From positions 1-8,665 of the forward strand of contig JAWXTR010000109.1 in NCBI GenBank assembly GCA_044433365.1: a stretch of 8,665 bases of DNA, in the 5' to 3' direction. The notes under the pieces were generated by a model. The model saw nothing but the letters and a program-made list of their open reading frames with translations. It ran no database searches and was not told the DNA's origin. A program made the translations under genes and the position numbers. The DNA comes from CAMQVM01 sp044433365 (lineage in GTDB: Bacteria; Bacteroidota; Bacteroidia; Bacteroidales; Rikenellaceae). Shown piece after piece: positions 1 through 7,379 of this stretch (the first letter of the stretch is position 1; each line of letters starts with the position of its first letter).

Positions 1-134
1 ATGAAACAAAGAAACTATGGTTGAGTGAATCAACCTACCACTAAAGTCCTGCTCGGATAAAAGAGCAAAGTGAAATAAGTATTAATCGCTATGGGGACCA
101 TCCAATCCTCATAGCACCATTTCAAAAACTATTT
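1..134 (+). promoter_or_regulatory. Structured leader upstream of traE, three predicted stem-loops
   Basis: No gene is recognised here. Three hairpins can be drawn by eye. The first is GGTTGA (19-24) with TCAACC (30-35). The second is TGCTC (50-54) with GAGCA (63-67), extendable by CACT (39-42) with AGTG (69-72). The third is a 10-bp stem GCTATGGGGA (88-97) with TCCTCATAGC (106-115), containing one G-U pair. The loops of hairpins 2 and 3 contain GGAT (55-58) and ATCC (100-103), which could form a kissing contact. The third stem ends 19 bases before the traE ATG. It has no following T-run, so it is not a typical terminator. A frame open from position 3 stops at 42-44 and could be the tail of an upstream gene, but 13 codons are too few to identify. 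I infer a possible RNA control element; no known riboswitch or attenuator is recognised. Confidence 0.4.
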
Positions 135-625
135 ATGACAAAAAAAGTAAAAAGGGGTATTCGTCTTACGAGTGCTTTGATGTCACTTGTGCTTATGGCA
201 GTAACTACTGTAAGCTATGCTCAAGGTAATGGTTTAGCAGGTATTACAGAGGCTACATCATTAGTAACATCCTATTTTGATCCTGCAACTAAATTAATTA
301 AAGGGGAATTCTAAATTCTGGATTTTGAGAGATTTTTTGTTTTAAGGCTTTAGGTTTGGATTTTACAAATATGAGCTGTAGTGGCTCCTACCGCTTTTGT
401 TTGTAAAATTCAAAGATGAAGCCTTAAAACGGAAAAGTTCCGAAAGTCAGATTTTAGAAGTTCCCTTATGCTATTGGTGCTGTTGTGGGTCTTATTGGTG
501 GTGTTAAGGTTTACGGAAAATTCTCATCTGGTGACCCCGATACATCAAAGACCGCTGCATCGTGGTTTGGAGCGTGTATTTTCTTGATTGTAGCAGCTAC
601 AATACTTCGTTCGTTCTTCCTCTAA
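135..625 (+). pseudogene. traE: traE, conjugative transposon TraE (DUF4134), interrupted by a 163-bp element
   Basis: TraE is a small inner-membrane protein of Bacteroidetes conjugation systems, proposed to be VirB2-like. The 5' part from ATG 135 encodes MTKKVKRGIRLTSALM..., with a signal-like hydrophobic segment at residues 13-29, and reaches ...DPATKLI at residue 55. The inserted element then adds KGEF and a TAA at 312-314, giving a 59-residue truncated product. The rest of the gene resumes at 467 with YAIGAVVGLIGGVKVYGKF... and ends ...ILRSFFL with TAA at 623-625. Removing 299-465 (one 4-bp flank plus the element) rejoins the frame exactly as ...AAA TTA ATT TAT GCT..., restoring a 107-residue protein of normal family length with two further hydrophobic segments. 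Identification is secure from strong resemblance to Bacteroides TraE. As read, the gene cannot make full-length TraE. Confidence 0.93.
303..465 (-). mobile_element. MITE-like palindromic element, copy 1 (inside traE)
   Basis: This 163-bp non-coding insertion has GGGGAATTCTAA at its left end and TTAGAAGTTCCC at its right end, forming terminal inverted repeats. It folds as an imperfect palindrome over nearly its whole length, with inner arms around 341-368 and 398-427. Strand follows the orientation of copies 2 and 3; this copy is reversed. By hand alignment it differs from the reverse complement of copy 3 at about 19 of 163 positions without gaps, so the two form one subfamily. The flanks are TAAA (299-302) and TTAT (466-469). 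They no longer match, but the traE frame is restored only if four bases were duplicated, so this looks like an older target duplication with two changes. It carries no ORF or transposase, so it would have been mobilised in trans. Confidence 0.85.
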
Positions 626-642
626 GATAATTTAATTATTAA

Positions 643-804
643 GGGAACTTCTAATAATTGGATTTTAACGCTTTTTCATTTTGAGGCTTCATCTTTGAAT
701 TTTACAAAATGCTTACGTAGGCACCGCTACGCTCACATTTTGCAAAATCCAAATCTAAAACCTCAAAATAAAAAATCGAATAAAACCAATTATTAGAACT
801 CCCC
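643..804 (+). mobile_element. MITE-like palindromic element, copy 2 (between traE and traF)
   Basis: This 162-bp non-coding element lies between perfect TTAA duplications at 639-642 and 805-808. Its termini GGGAACTTCTAATAATTGG and CCAATTATTAGAACTCCCC match as inverted repeats at 17 of 19 positions. A 24-base core arm at 685-708 is shared exactly with copy 3 (7403-7426) and, inverted, with copy 1 (400-423). The centre contains CGTAG (716-720) and CTACG (727-731), a small hairpin at the tip of the larger palindrome. Removing one TTAA plus the element leaves a short, ordinary traE-traF spacer. The insertion breaks no coding sequence, but it lies within the polycistronic transcript just upstream of the traF start. 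Confidence 0.87.
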
Positions 805-813
805 TTAAGAAGA

Positions 814-1140
814 ATGGCTGAATTTCAGATTAACCGAGGTATTGGTAAAACAGTTGAATTTCAAGGGTTAAAGTCTCAATATATATTTATTCTAGCAGGA
901 GGGTTATTAGCAATATTCCTTATCTATATTATAATGTATATGGTGGGCACTTCTCAATCAATATCTATCACATTTACTGTAATTAGCGGGTTGGTGCTTA
1001 CTAAACAAACCTTCTCATTAAACGCAAAATATGGAGAGCATGGATTAATGAAACGTACCGCTAGAGGTTATCAACCAAGATATATAATTAACCGACGCCA
1101 AATACCTCGATTATTTAATACAAAACAGAATGATAAATAA
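814..1140 (+). CDS. traF: TraF, conjugative transposon protein (DUF4133, VirB3-like)
   Basis: This 108-residue protein has the standard length of TraF and a typical opening, MAEFQINRGIGKTVEFQGLK. Two hydrophobic segments, about residues 24-45 and 49-63, form a membrane hairpin. They are followed by the conserved basic tail with KYGEHGLMK and PRYIINRRQ. The family is an inner-membrane component of the mating-pair channel, comparable to VirB3 and expected to work with the TraG ATPase. Its ATG lies five bases after the right TTAA flank of element copy 2, so the native leader has been partly replaced by element sequence; AAGAAG just before the ATG is a weak purine stretch. The end overlaps the traG start by 11 bp, suggesting coupled translation. 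The gene is intact. Confidence 0.95.
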   Translation: MAEFQINRGIGKTVEFQGLKSQYIFILAGGLLAIFLIYIIMYMVGTSQSISITFTVISGLVLTKQTFSLNAKYGEHGLMKRTARGYQPRYIINRRQIPRLFNTKQNDK

Positions 1141-3628
1141 ACTAAATATTTCAACACTAGAGAGTAAATTTCCTCTATTATCGGTTGAGAATGGCTGTAT
1201 AGTAAGTAAAGGTGCTGATATTACTGTCTGCTTTAAGGTGGAACTGCCTGAATTATATACAGTAGACTCTTCCGATTATGAAGCTATACACTCATCTTGG
1301 GTAAAGGCGATAAAAGTGTTGCCAAACCACTCCATAATTCATAAGCAAGATTGGTTTATTAGAGAGGAGTATGAACCTCGAATTAGTGAGGATAATAGTT
1401 TTCTTAGCAACTCTTTTGAACGCCACTTTTTTGAAAGACCATACCTTAATCACACCTGTTATCTATTTGTAACAAAAACTACAAAGCAGCGTAGCCAATC
1501 AAAAAGCAACTTTTCAACTCTATGTAGAGGTTATATCACACCTAAAGAGTTGGATAAAGATATTGTAGCAAGATTTTTAGAATCAGTAAGTCAATTTGAA
1601 AGCATAATAAATGAGAGTGGATTGGTTAGATTAAGCCAACTCAACGAAGATGAAATTGTGGGTAGTTTTGACAAAGCAGGAGTAATTGAGCAATATTTTA
1701 CACTCTCTCAAAAAGACACAACCACTTTAAAAGATATTTCAATAGATGAGAATCAGATGATGATAGGCGATAATATTATCTGTCTACATACTCTCTCGGA
1801 TGCAGAGGATATGCCCTCACGTGTGGCTACTGGTTGTCGCTTTGAAAAACTCTCAACCGATAGAAGCGAATGTAGGTTAAGTTTTGCTGCACCTATTGGT
1901 CTGCTGCTTTCGTGTAACCATATCTACAATCAATATATTTTTATTGATAATAGCGATGAGAATCTACAACAGTTTGAAAAAAGTGCTAAAAATATGCACT
2001 CACTATCTAAATATAGTAGAAGTAATCAGATAAATAAAGAGTGGATAGATATGTACCTAAATGAGGCACACTCATTAGGTTTAACATCAGTAAGGGCACA
2101 CTATAATGTAATTGCTTGGGGTGATAGCAAAGATGAGGTAAAGCAGATAAAAAATGAGGTAGGAAAACAAATATCTCTTATGAACTGTAAGCCAAGATAT
2201 AATACAGTAGATATTCCAACACTTTATTGGGCTGCAATAGCAGGTAACGCAGCTGATTTTCCAGCAGAGGAGAGCTTCTATACCTTTATTGAGCAGGCTG
2301 TATGCCTATTTAATGAGGAGACCAACTATAAAAATTCACCATCACCTTTCGGAATTAAAATGGTAGACCGCCTAACAGGTAAACCACTGCATATAGATAT
2401 TTCAGACTTGCCAATGAAACGAGGAATTATTACAAATAGAAATAAATTTGTGTTAGGACCATCGGGAAGTGGAAAATCGTTTTTTATGAATCATATGGTT
2501 CGTCAATATTATGAGCAGGGCACACACGTGGTGTTGGTTGATACGGGTAACTCATATCAGGGTCTTTGTAATATGATTAATCGCAAGACTAAGGGTGATG
2601 ATGGAGTATATTTTACATATACCAATGAAAATCCAATTAGTTTTAACCCTTTTTTTACGAACGATTATCAGTTTGATATAGAGAAACAAGACTCTATTAA
2701 AACATTGCTTTTAACCCTATGGAAAAGCAATGACGATAAAATTAGCAAAACTGAGTCGGGTGAGCTAGGGAGTGCTGTTTCGGCATATATCCATAAGATT
2801 AGAAACAATCGAGACATAACCCCTAATTTCAACACCTTTTATGAGTTTATGAGAGATGAATATCGTAAAGAGTTAGAAAATCGACCTATTAAAGTTGAAA
2901 AAGCTGATTTTAATATAGACAACTTTTTAACCACACTTATACAGTATTATAGAGGTGGTCGCTTTGATTTTCTTTTAAACTCAGATAAGAATATAGACTT
3001 GCTTAATAAACGCTTTATAGTCTTTGAAATTGATGCGATAAAAGATAATGCCGATCTATTTCCAGTGGTGACTATCATTATTATGGAAGCCTTTATCAAC
3101 AAAATGCGAAGATTAAAAGGTGTCAGAAAACAGCTCATTGTCGAGGAGGCTTGGAAAGCACTGACCTCTCCGAGTATGAGTGAGTATTTGAAATACCTCT
3201 ATAAAACTGTTCGTAAGTTCTACGGAGAGGCAATAGTGGTAACGCAAGAGGTAGACGATATTATCGCTTCACCGATTGTTAAAGATGCCATTATCAATAA
3301 CTCCGATTGTAAAATATTGCTAGACCAACGCAAGTATATGAATAAGTTTGACTCTATCCAAAACCTTTTGGGTCTTACTGATAAAGAGAAAGGGCAAATA
3401 CTCTCTATCAATATGGCAAACAGTCCCAACCGAATATATAAGGAGGTATGGATTGGCTTAGGCGGTGCTCAATCGGCAGTTTATGCAACTGAGGTGAGCA
3501 CAGAAGAATATCTTGCCTATACAACCGAAGAGCTTGAAAAATTAGAGGTTGCAGAGCGCACCGAAAAATTGGGTGGCGATATTGAGATGGCGATAAAACA
3601 ACTTTCATCAGAAAAACGTAAAAAGTAA
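1130..3628 (+). CDS. traG: TraG, VirB4-family conjugation ATPase
   Basis: This 832-residue protein has the normal length for Bacteroidetes TraG. It is the cytoplasmic motor of the type IV secretion channel, powering assembly and substrate transfer by ATP hydrolysis. The N-terminal part (about residues 1-60, MINKLNISTLESKFPLLSVE...) matches the DUF3875-type start of this family. Residues 61-430 form the VirB4-like middle region. The P-loop GPSGSGKS lies at residues 443-450, with catalytic Lys449. A Walker B-type strand LIVEEAW is at about 669-675, with EE where many VirB4 proteins have DE. VVTQE, with Gln706, is the downstream sensor-like motif. RFIVFEID near 628 is another conserved strand. 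The start overlaps traF and the stop overlaps the traI ATG (TAATG). No damage is seen in this longest gene of the window. Confidence 0.97.
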   Translation: MINKLNISTLESKFPLLSVENGCIVSKGADITVCFKVELPELYTVDSSDYEAIHSSWVKAIKVLPNHSIIHKQDWFIREEYEPRISEDNSFLSNSFERHFFERPYLNHTCYLFVTKTTKQRSQSKSNFSTLCRGYITPKELDKDIVARFLESVSQFESIINESGLVRLSQLNEDEIVGSFDKAGVIEQYFTLSQKDTTTLKDISIDENQMMIGDNIICLHTLSDAEDMPSRVATGCRFEKLSTDRSECRLSFAAPIGLLLSCNHIYNQYIFIDNSDENLQQFEKSAKNMHSLSKYSRSNQINKEWIDMYLNEAHSLGLTSVRAHYNVIAWGDSKDEVKQIKNEVGKQISLMNCKPRYNTVDIPTLYWAAIAGNAADFPAEESFYTFIEQAVCLFNEETNYKNSPSPFGIKMVDRLTGKPLHIDISDLPMKRGIITNRNKFVLGPSGSGKSFFMNHMVRQYYEQGTHVVLVDTGNSYQGLCNMINRKTKGDDGVYFTYTNENPISFNPFFTNDYQFDIEKQDSIKTLLLTLWKSNDDKISKTESGELGSAVSAYIHKIRNNRDITPNFNTFYEFMRDEYRKELENRPIKVEKADFNIDNFLTTLIQYYRGGRFDFLLNSDKNIDLLNKRFIVFEIDAIKDNADLFPVVTIIIMEAFINKMRRLKGVRKQLIVEEAWKALTSPSMSEYLKYLYKTVRKFYGEAIVVTQEVDDIIASPIVKDAIINNSDCKILLDQRKYMNKFDSIQNLLGLTDKEKGQILSINMANSPNRIYKEVWIGLGGAQSAVYATEVSTEEYLAYTTEELEKLEVAERTEKLGGDIEMAIKQLSSEKRKK

Positions 3629-4260
3629 TGAGAATAAAGATTTTAATGATAATGTGTGCCGTGTGTTTATTTACGGCAAATAAAGCACAAGCACAGTGGG
3701 TTACGTTCGACCCAACAAATCTAGCTCAAAGTATTATTAATACTACAAAGAATGTTTTAGAGACATCAAAGACTGTATCAAATATGGCTGATAATTTCAA
3801 AGAGACCAAAAAGATATACGACCAAGGAAAGGAGTTCTATGATGCATTAAAGTCGGTAAATAATTTGGTAAAAGATGCTCGTAAAGTACAGCAAACTATT
3901 TTAATGGTTGGTGAAATATCTGATATTTACGTCAATAGCTTTCAAGTGATGATGACCGATGACAACTTCACAATTGAAGAGCTAAGTGCAATAGCTTTTG
4001 GTTACACAAAACTATTAGAGTTAAGCAGTGAAACTGTTGCTGAGCTAAAAGAGATTATCACTCCCTCGTCTTTCTCTATGAGTGATAGGGAGCGGATGGA
4101 GATGATAGAGGGTTGTTATCATGAGGTTTTACAGTATCGCAACCTAGTTAGCTATTTTACCAATAAGAATATATCTGTCAGTTATCTACGTGCTAAAAAG
4201 GCTGGCGATAGCGATGCGATTGTAGCACTATATAGCGATGTTTACAATAAATATTGGTAG
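3628..4260 (+). CDS. traI: TraI, conjugative transposon protein (DUF4141), exported
   Basis: This 210-residue protein begins with a signal peptide, MRIKILMIMCAVCLFTANKAQAQ, with likely cleavage after the AQA near residue 22, so it should act in the periplasm. The mature part begins QWVTFDPTNLAQSI and contains family-typical stretches YDALKSVNNLVKDARKVQQT and RNLVSYFTNKNISVSYLRAK, ending ..VYNKYW. It is mostly helical, and a VirB5-like role is sometimes suggested; the function is not demonstrated here. The ATG overlaps the traG stop by one base. This protein directly follows TraG: the traH gene found here in some related elements is absent. A 36-bp AT-rich spacer with two ATAAATTAT repeats separates it from traJ. 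The gene is intact. Confidence 0.93.
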   Translation: MRIKILMIMCAVCLFTANKAQAQWVTFDPTNLAQSIINTTKNVLETSKTVSNMADNFKETKKIYDQGKEFYDALKSVNNLVKDARKVQQTILMVGEISDIYVNSFQVMMTDDNFTIEELSAIAFGYTKLLELSSETVAELKEIITPSSFSMSDRERMEMIEGCYHEVLQYRNLVSYFTNKNISVSYLRAKKAGDSDAIVALYSDVYNKYW

Positions 4261-4296
4261 GTAATTTAATGATAAATTATAAACTATAAATTATTA

Positions 4297-5298
4297 ATGA
4301 ATAACTTTGAATCACTACACTTAATACTACGTAATCTCTACACCGATATGATGCCGCTATGCTCAGATATGACAACAGTAGCAAGGGTGTTAGCAGGTTT
4401 GGGAGCATTAATCTTTATTGCCACAAAGGTATGGCAATCTTTAGCTCGCTCTGAGCCGATAGATGTATATCCAATGCTTAGACCATTTGCAATTGGGATA
4501 TGTATAATTTTATTCCCTAATTTGGTGATAGGTTCGTTAAATGGCATATTATCACCTGTAGTGCAGGGTACTCATCAGCTTCTCTAAACGCAAACTTTTG
4601 ATATGGAAAAGTATCAAAAGCAGAAAGATGAACTAGAGTTTGAGGCAATTAGACGAAACCCTGAAACAGCTTATCTATCAAGCGATGAAGAGTTTGATAA
4701 GAAACTCGAAGAGCTAGGCTGGAGTGGAGACGATATGGTAACTATGGCAGGGATGTATATCGAAAGAGGAACATATCAAACGAAAAAGATGATTCGAGAC
4801 TTCTTTAGAGAGGTGTTAGAGCTAATGTTTGCAGCAGCTGCACTTGTTATAGATGTTCTTCGTACTTTTTTTCTTGTAGTGCTGTCGATACTAGGACCAA
4901 TTGCTTTTGCTATATCGGTATGGAACGGTTTTCAAAGCTCATTAATACAGTGGGTTAGCAGATATGTTTCAATCTATTTATGGCTTCCAATATCTGATAT
5001 TTTCAGCTCTATAATAGCAAGGATTCAGGTCTTGATGTTACAAAAAGATATTATAGAACTTCAAAACAACCCTAACTACTCGGTAGAGGCAAGTAATGGA
5101 GTCTATATAGTATTTTTAATAATTGGGATTATAGGTTACTTCACTATTCCAACCGTTGCAAATTGGATTATTCAAGCAGGAGGTGCTGGACAATATAATC
5201 GCAATGTAAACAACGTAGCATCAAAAGCAGGTAGCATTGTAGGAAGTGCAGCAGGTGCAACAGCAGGAAATATTACTGGGCGTCTTGTTGGACGCTAA
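4297..5298 (+). pseudogene. traJ: traJ, VirB6-like polytopic channel protein, split by an in-frame TAA
   Basis: The whole reading frame covers 334 codons including the final stop, the usual TraJ size, but codon 97 is TAA (4585-4587). The first part, MNNFESLHLILRNLYTDMMP..., carries hydrophobic segments at about residues 28-43 and 63-83 and ends ...VVQGTHQLL. Five codons after the stop, an ATG at 4603 in the same frame starts MEKYQKQKDELEFEAIRRNP... The second part has several membrane spans (LMFAAAALVIDVLRTFFLVV, ILGPIAFAISVW, IVFLIIGIIGYF) and a Gly/Ala-rich tail ending GNITGRLVGR. Related TraJ proteins run through this point, as I recall with a Glu-Gly pair, so a GAA-to-TAA change is likely. 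The two parts could be translated separately through restart at 4603, but an intact VirB6-like protein would not be made. Sequence error is the main alternative. Confidence 0.9.
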
Positions 5299-5327
5299 AT
5301 TATAATTCACAATTAATAATTAAATAA

Positions 5328-5950
5328 GTGGAATTTAAATCATTAAAAAACATTGAGTCGAGTTTTAAACAGATACGACTTTTTAGTATTATCTTTTGGG
5401 AATGTGTACGTTAGTAACGGGTTATTCAGTGTGGAAATCATACGATTTTGCCCAAGAACAACGAGAAAAGATATATGTACTTGATAATGGTAAGTCGCTA
5501 ATCTTAGCACTATCGCAAGACTTAGAGCAAAATAGACCCGTAGAGGCAAAGGAGCACGTAAAGCGTTTTCATGAACTGTTTTTCACCCTAGCTCCCGATA
5601 AGGCAGCCATCGAAAGCAATATTATGCGGGCACTATTAATGGCAGATAAAAGTGCTTTCTACTACCATAACGATTTTGCCGAAAAGGGGTATTATAATCG
5701 AATTATATCGGGTAATATCAATCAACGTATTGAGGTAGATAGTATTAAATGTGATTTTGACACCTATCCATACAGTATTAAGTGTTATGCAAAGCAGATG
5801 ATTATTCGTCAGTCGAATGTAACAGAGCGAAATTTAGTAACGTCGTGTTATCTTCAAAACTCTGTTCGCTCAGATAATAATCCTCACGGTTTTATTATCG
5901 AAAACTTTAAGATTGAGGATAATAGTGATATTAGAGTTTATGAGCGATGA
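5328..5950 (+). pseudogene. traK: traK, conjugative transposon TraK (VirB8-like), one-base frameshift
   Basis: The frame from GTG 5328 encodes (V/M)EFKSLKNIESSFKQIRLFSII, the conserved TraK start. It then shifts in the T-run at 5394-5397. The -1 frame continues from TTG 5396 as LGMCTLVTGYSVWKSYDFAQ... to TGA 5948-5950. Adding one T to the run restores a 207-residue protein, exactly the usual TraK length. The gene encodes one N-terminal membrane span (about residues 18-34) followed by a soluble periplasmic domain, with family stretches DNGKSLILALSQD, FHELFFTLAPDK, FAEKGYYNRIISGNINQ and SDNNPHGF. It is proposed to be VirB8-like, an inner-membrane scaffold. A possible late start at ATG 5402 would lose the N-terminal anchor. 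The lesion may be a true mutation, slippage or a homopolymer sequencing error. The stop overlaps the traL ATG. Confidence 0.92.
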
Positions 5951-6114
5951 GAAAAATAGTTATAAAACTTGACACTATCTTTTATGAAAAATGTGAAAAA
6001 TTATCGCCTATTCAACGAAAAATAGTGTTGTTGTCCATGTTACTTTTTTTGCTTGTATTATTTGTTATAAACATAGGGGAACTTCTAAAATTTAATATTT
6101 TATGGATAAAATAA
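5947..6114 (+). CDS. traL: TraL, small membrane protein, probably C-terminally altered
   Basis: This 55-residue ORF is too short for many gene callers but sits exactly where traL is expected, overlapping the traK stop (ATGA) and running 13 bp past the traM ATG. It starts MRKIVIKLDTIFYEKCEKLS, followed by PIQRK, a family-like LSPxxR turn before the membrane. One hydrophobic span lies at residues 27-43. It ends INIGELLKFNILWIK, with codons 44-49 encoded by GGGGAACTTCTAAAATTT. A 15-base part of that (6077-6091) is identical to the end of the inserted elements. TraL proteins I know of are longer, about 90-100 residues, with a conserved tail after the span. I infer that this copy has lost its tail at an element end. 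It could instead be a naturally short TraL. Confidence 0.65.
   Translation: MRKIVIKLDTIFYEKCEKLSPIQRKIVLLSMLLFLLVLFVINIGELLKFNILWIK
6077..6091 (+). repeat. Solo end of the palindromic element inside traL
   Basis: GGGAACTTCTAAAAT matches 15 of 15 bases with the reverse complement of the right end of copy 1 (451-465) and 13 of 15 with the left end of copy 3. One more G (6076) precedes it, and similarity falls off after 6091. No opposite terminus is found nearby. It is best read as a remnant left by deletion of most of an element copy, which would also explain the short traL. A chance match of this length in about 8.7 kb is unlikely, although the sequence is AT-rich. Confidence 0.5.
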
Positions 6115-7379
6115 AAAGAAAGAGGATTGAGAATTTTATTATCTATCCTTTAATAGTATTAACTGTCTTTTTAATTACATGGTCGTCTTTATCAAACTCT
6201 AAAGAGGGAGAGAAGTTAGGCAGCAATGGATTTAATGCAACTGTTCCAGAGGCGATGCAAGAGGAGATGGCAAACGACAAACAAGATGCTTACGAAAAAG
6301 AGTCTATAAATAAAGATAGTGAGCAGCGAGAGGTTATCAAAACTTTAGCCGATAATATGATTGAGCAGAAGGTAAAAGTAGAGTTAACCCCATCGCAAGA
6401 TAAAGAGATTAGTAGTAGTGAAAAACCTACTGCTCAACAGAGGGTTGAAGCATCTACTGAGGCGTATCGTCAGATGAATAAAACATTGGGTAATTTCTAC
6501 GATACCCCAATAGAAGATGATGAAAAACAGCAGTTAAAGGCTGAGATTAATGAGCTAAAGCAGCAACTAGAAATAAATCAGCAGCTGCAACCTGCAATGG
6601 GTATTGATGATCAAATTACATTAATCGAAAAATCTTATGAATTAGCAGCTAAATATAATATGCCTAACGAAAAGGATACAAAAACTATAAACTCTTTAAA
6701 TGATGATAATGCAGTTAAAACAGAGAGTAGCAGTGTAAAGTATGAAGATACAAATAGTAACAGTATTGGAGTAGTCAAACAGAGTGTAGTATCAAATATA
6801 TCTAATCCTCTTAGTGATAAGGATTTTGTGGTTGCCTACTCAAAACCACGTAATCTTGGTTTTAATACTGCAATTGGTGGTAGTTTAGATGATGAAAGAA
6901 ACACTATATCTGCTATTGTAAACTTCAATCAGACAGTTATGGATGGGCAGACTTTACAGCTTCGAATAACTGAAAAGATGAGTGTTGGAGATAGAATTTT
7001 ACCTAAAAATGCTATTGTGATAGGCAGCTGTAAGATTCAAGGAGAAAGACTATATATTAATATCTCTACCATTGAGTATAAAGGCTACATTATGCCTGTA
7101 AATATTGTAGTTATGGATAACAATGGATTAGAGGGGATATTTATACCGAATCTTTCGGAGGTAAATGCTATAAAGGAGGTAGCGGCCAATTTAGGTTCAA
7201 GTATGGGTACAACAATTAATCTAAATCAGCAGAGTGCAGGAGGACAGATATTAACCGATGTAGGCAAAGGTGCAATTCAAGGAGCTTCACAGTATGTAAA
7301 TAAAAAAATGAGAGAGGTAAAAGTACATCTTAAATCTGGCTATCAGGTAATGCTATATAAGGGAACTTCTAAATTCTAG
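6102..7379 (+). CDS. traM: TraM, VirB10-like channel protein, C-terminus supplied by an element
   Basis: This 425-residue protein has a short cytoplasmic start rich in Lys/Arg (MDKIKRKRIEN) and one membrane span at about residues 12-31. A long polar, low-complexity periplasmic region follows, with a short coiled-coil stretch at about 139-163 (KQQLKAEINELKQQLEINQQ). The conserved C-terminal TraM domain runs from about residue 240, with FNTAIGGSLDDERNTISAIV, LRITEKMSVGDRILPKNA and VVMDNNGLEGIFIPNLSEV. The family is related to VirB10/TrbI, which bridge inner and outer membranes. The last residues, KGTSKF and the TAG stop, are encoded in element copy 3. Without the insertion the frame would read ...VMLYNKFN and stop at 7538-7540. 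The change affects only the extreme tail and may be tolerated. The start overlaps traL. Confidence 0.93.
   Translation: MDKIKRKRIENFIIYPLIVLTVFLITWSSLSNSKEGEKLGSNGFNATVPEAMQEEMANDKQDAYEKESINKDSEQREVIKTLADNMIEQKVKVELTPSQDKEISSSEKPTAQQRVEASTEAYRQMNKTLGNFYDTPIEDDEKQQLKAEINELKQQLEINQQLQPAMGIDDQITLIEKSYELAAKYNMPNEKDTKTINSLNDDNAVKTESSSVKYEDTNSNSIGVVKQSVVSNISNPLSDKDFVVAYSKPRNLGFNTAIGGSLDDERNTISAIVNFNQTVMDGQTLQLRITEKMSVGDRILPKNAIVIGSCKIQGERLYINISTIEYKGYIMPVNIVVMDNNGLEGIFIPNLSEVNAIKEVAANLGSSMGTTINLNQQSAGGQILTDVGKGAIQGASQYVNKKMREVKVHLKSGYQVMLYKGTSKF

Noticed and set aside
88..115. The 10-bp hairpin as an intrinsic terminator
   Set aside because: No T-run follows the stem, and it lies close upstream of traE in the direction of transcription.
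303..465. Copy 1 as a self-splicing intron in traE
   Set aside because: No group I or group II core motif (such as a domain V hairpin) is visible, 163 bp is too short, and the other copies lie between genes or at gene ends with target duplications, as expected of a transposed element.
2947..3608. Three short reverse-strand ORFs opposite the traG 3' end
   Set aside because: They lie wholly within the strongly supported traG coding frame and have no recognisable protein features; they are shadows.
4338..4547. Reverse-strand ORF opposite traJ
   Set aside because: It is antisense to the conserved TraJ N-terminal coding sequence and has no independent support.
4585..4587. Stop-codon reassignment (TAA as sense) explaining the traJ stop
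   Set aside because: traE, traF, traG, traI, traL and traJ itself end in TAA at the expected places, so TAA functions as stop here.
5343..5549. Reverse-strand ORF opposite the start of traK
   Set aside because: It overlaps conserved TraK sequence on both sides of the frameshift and has no recognisable features.
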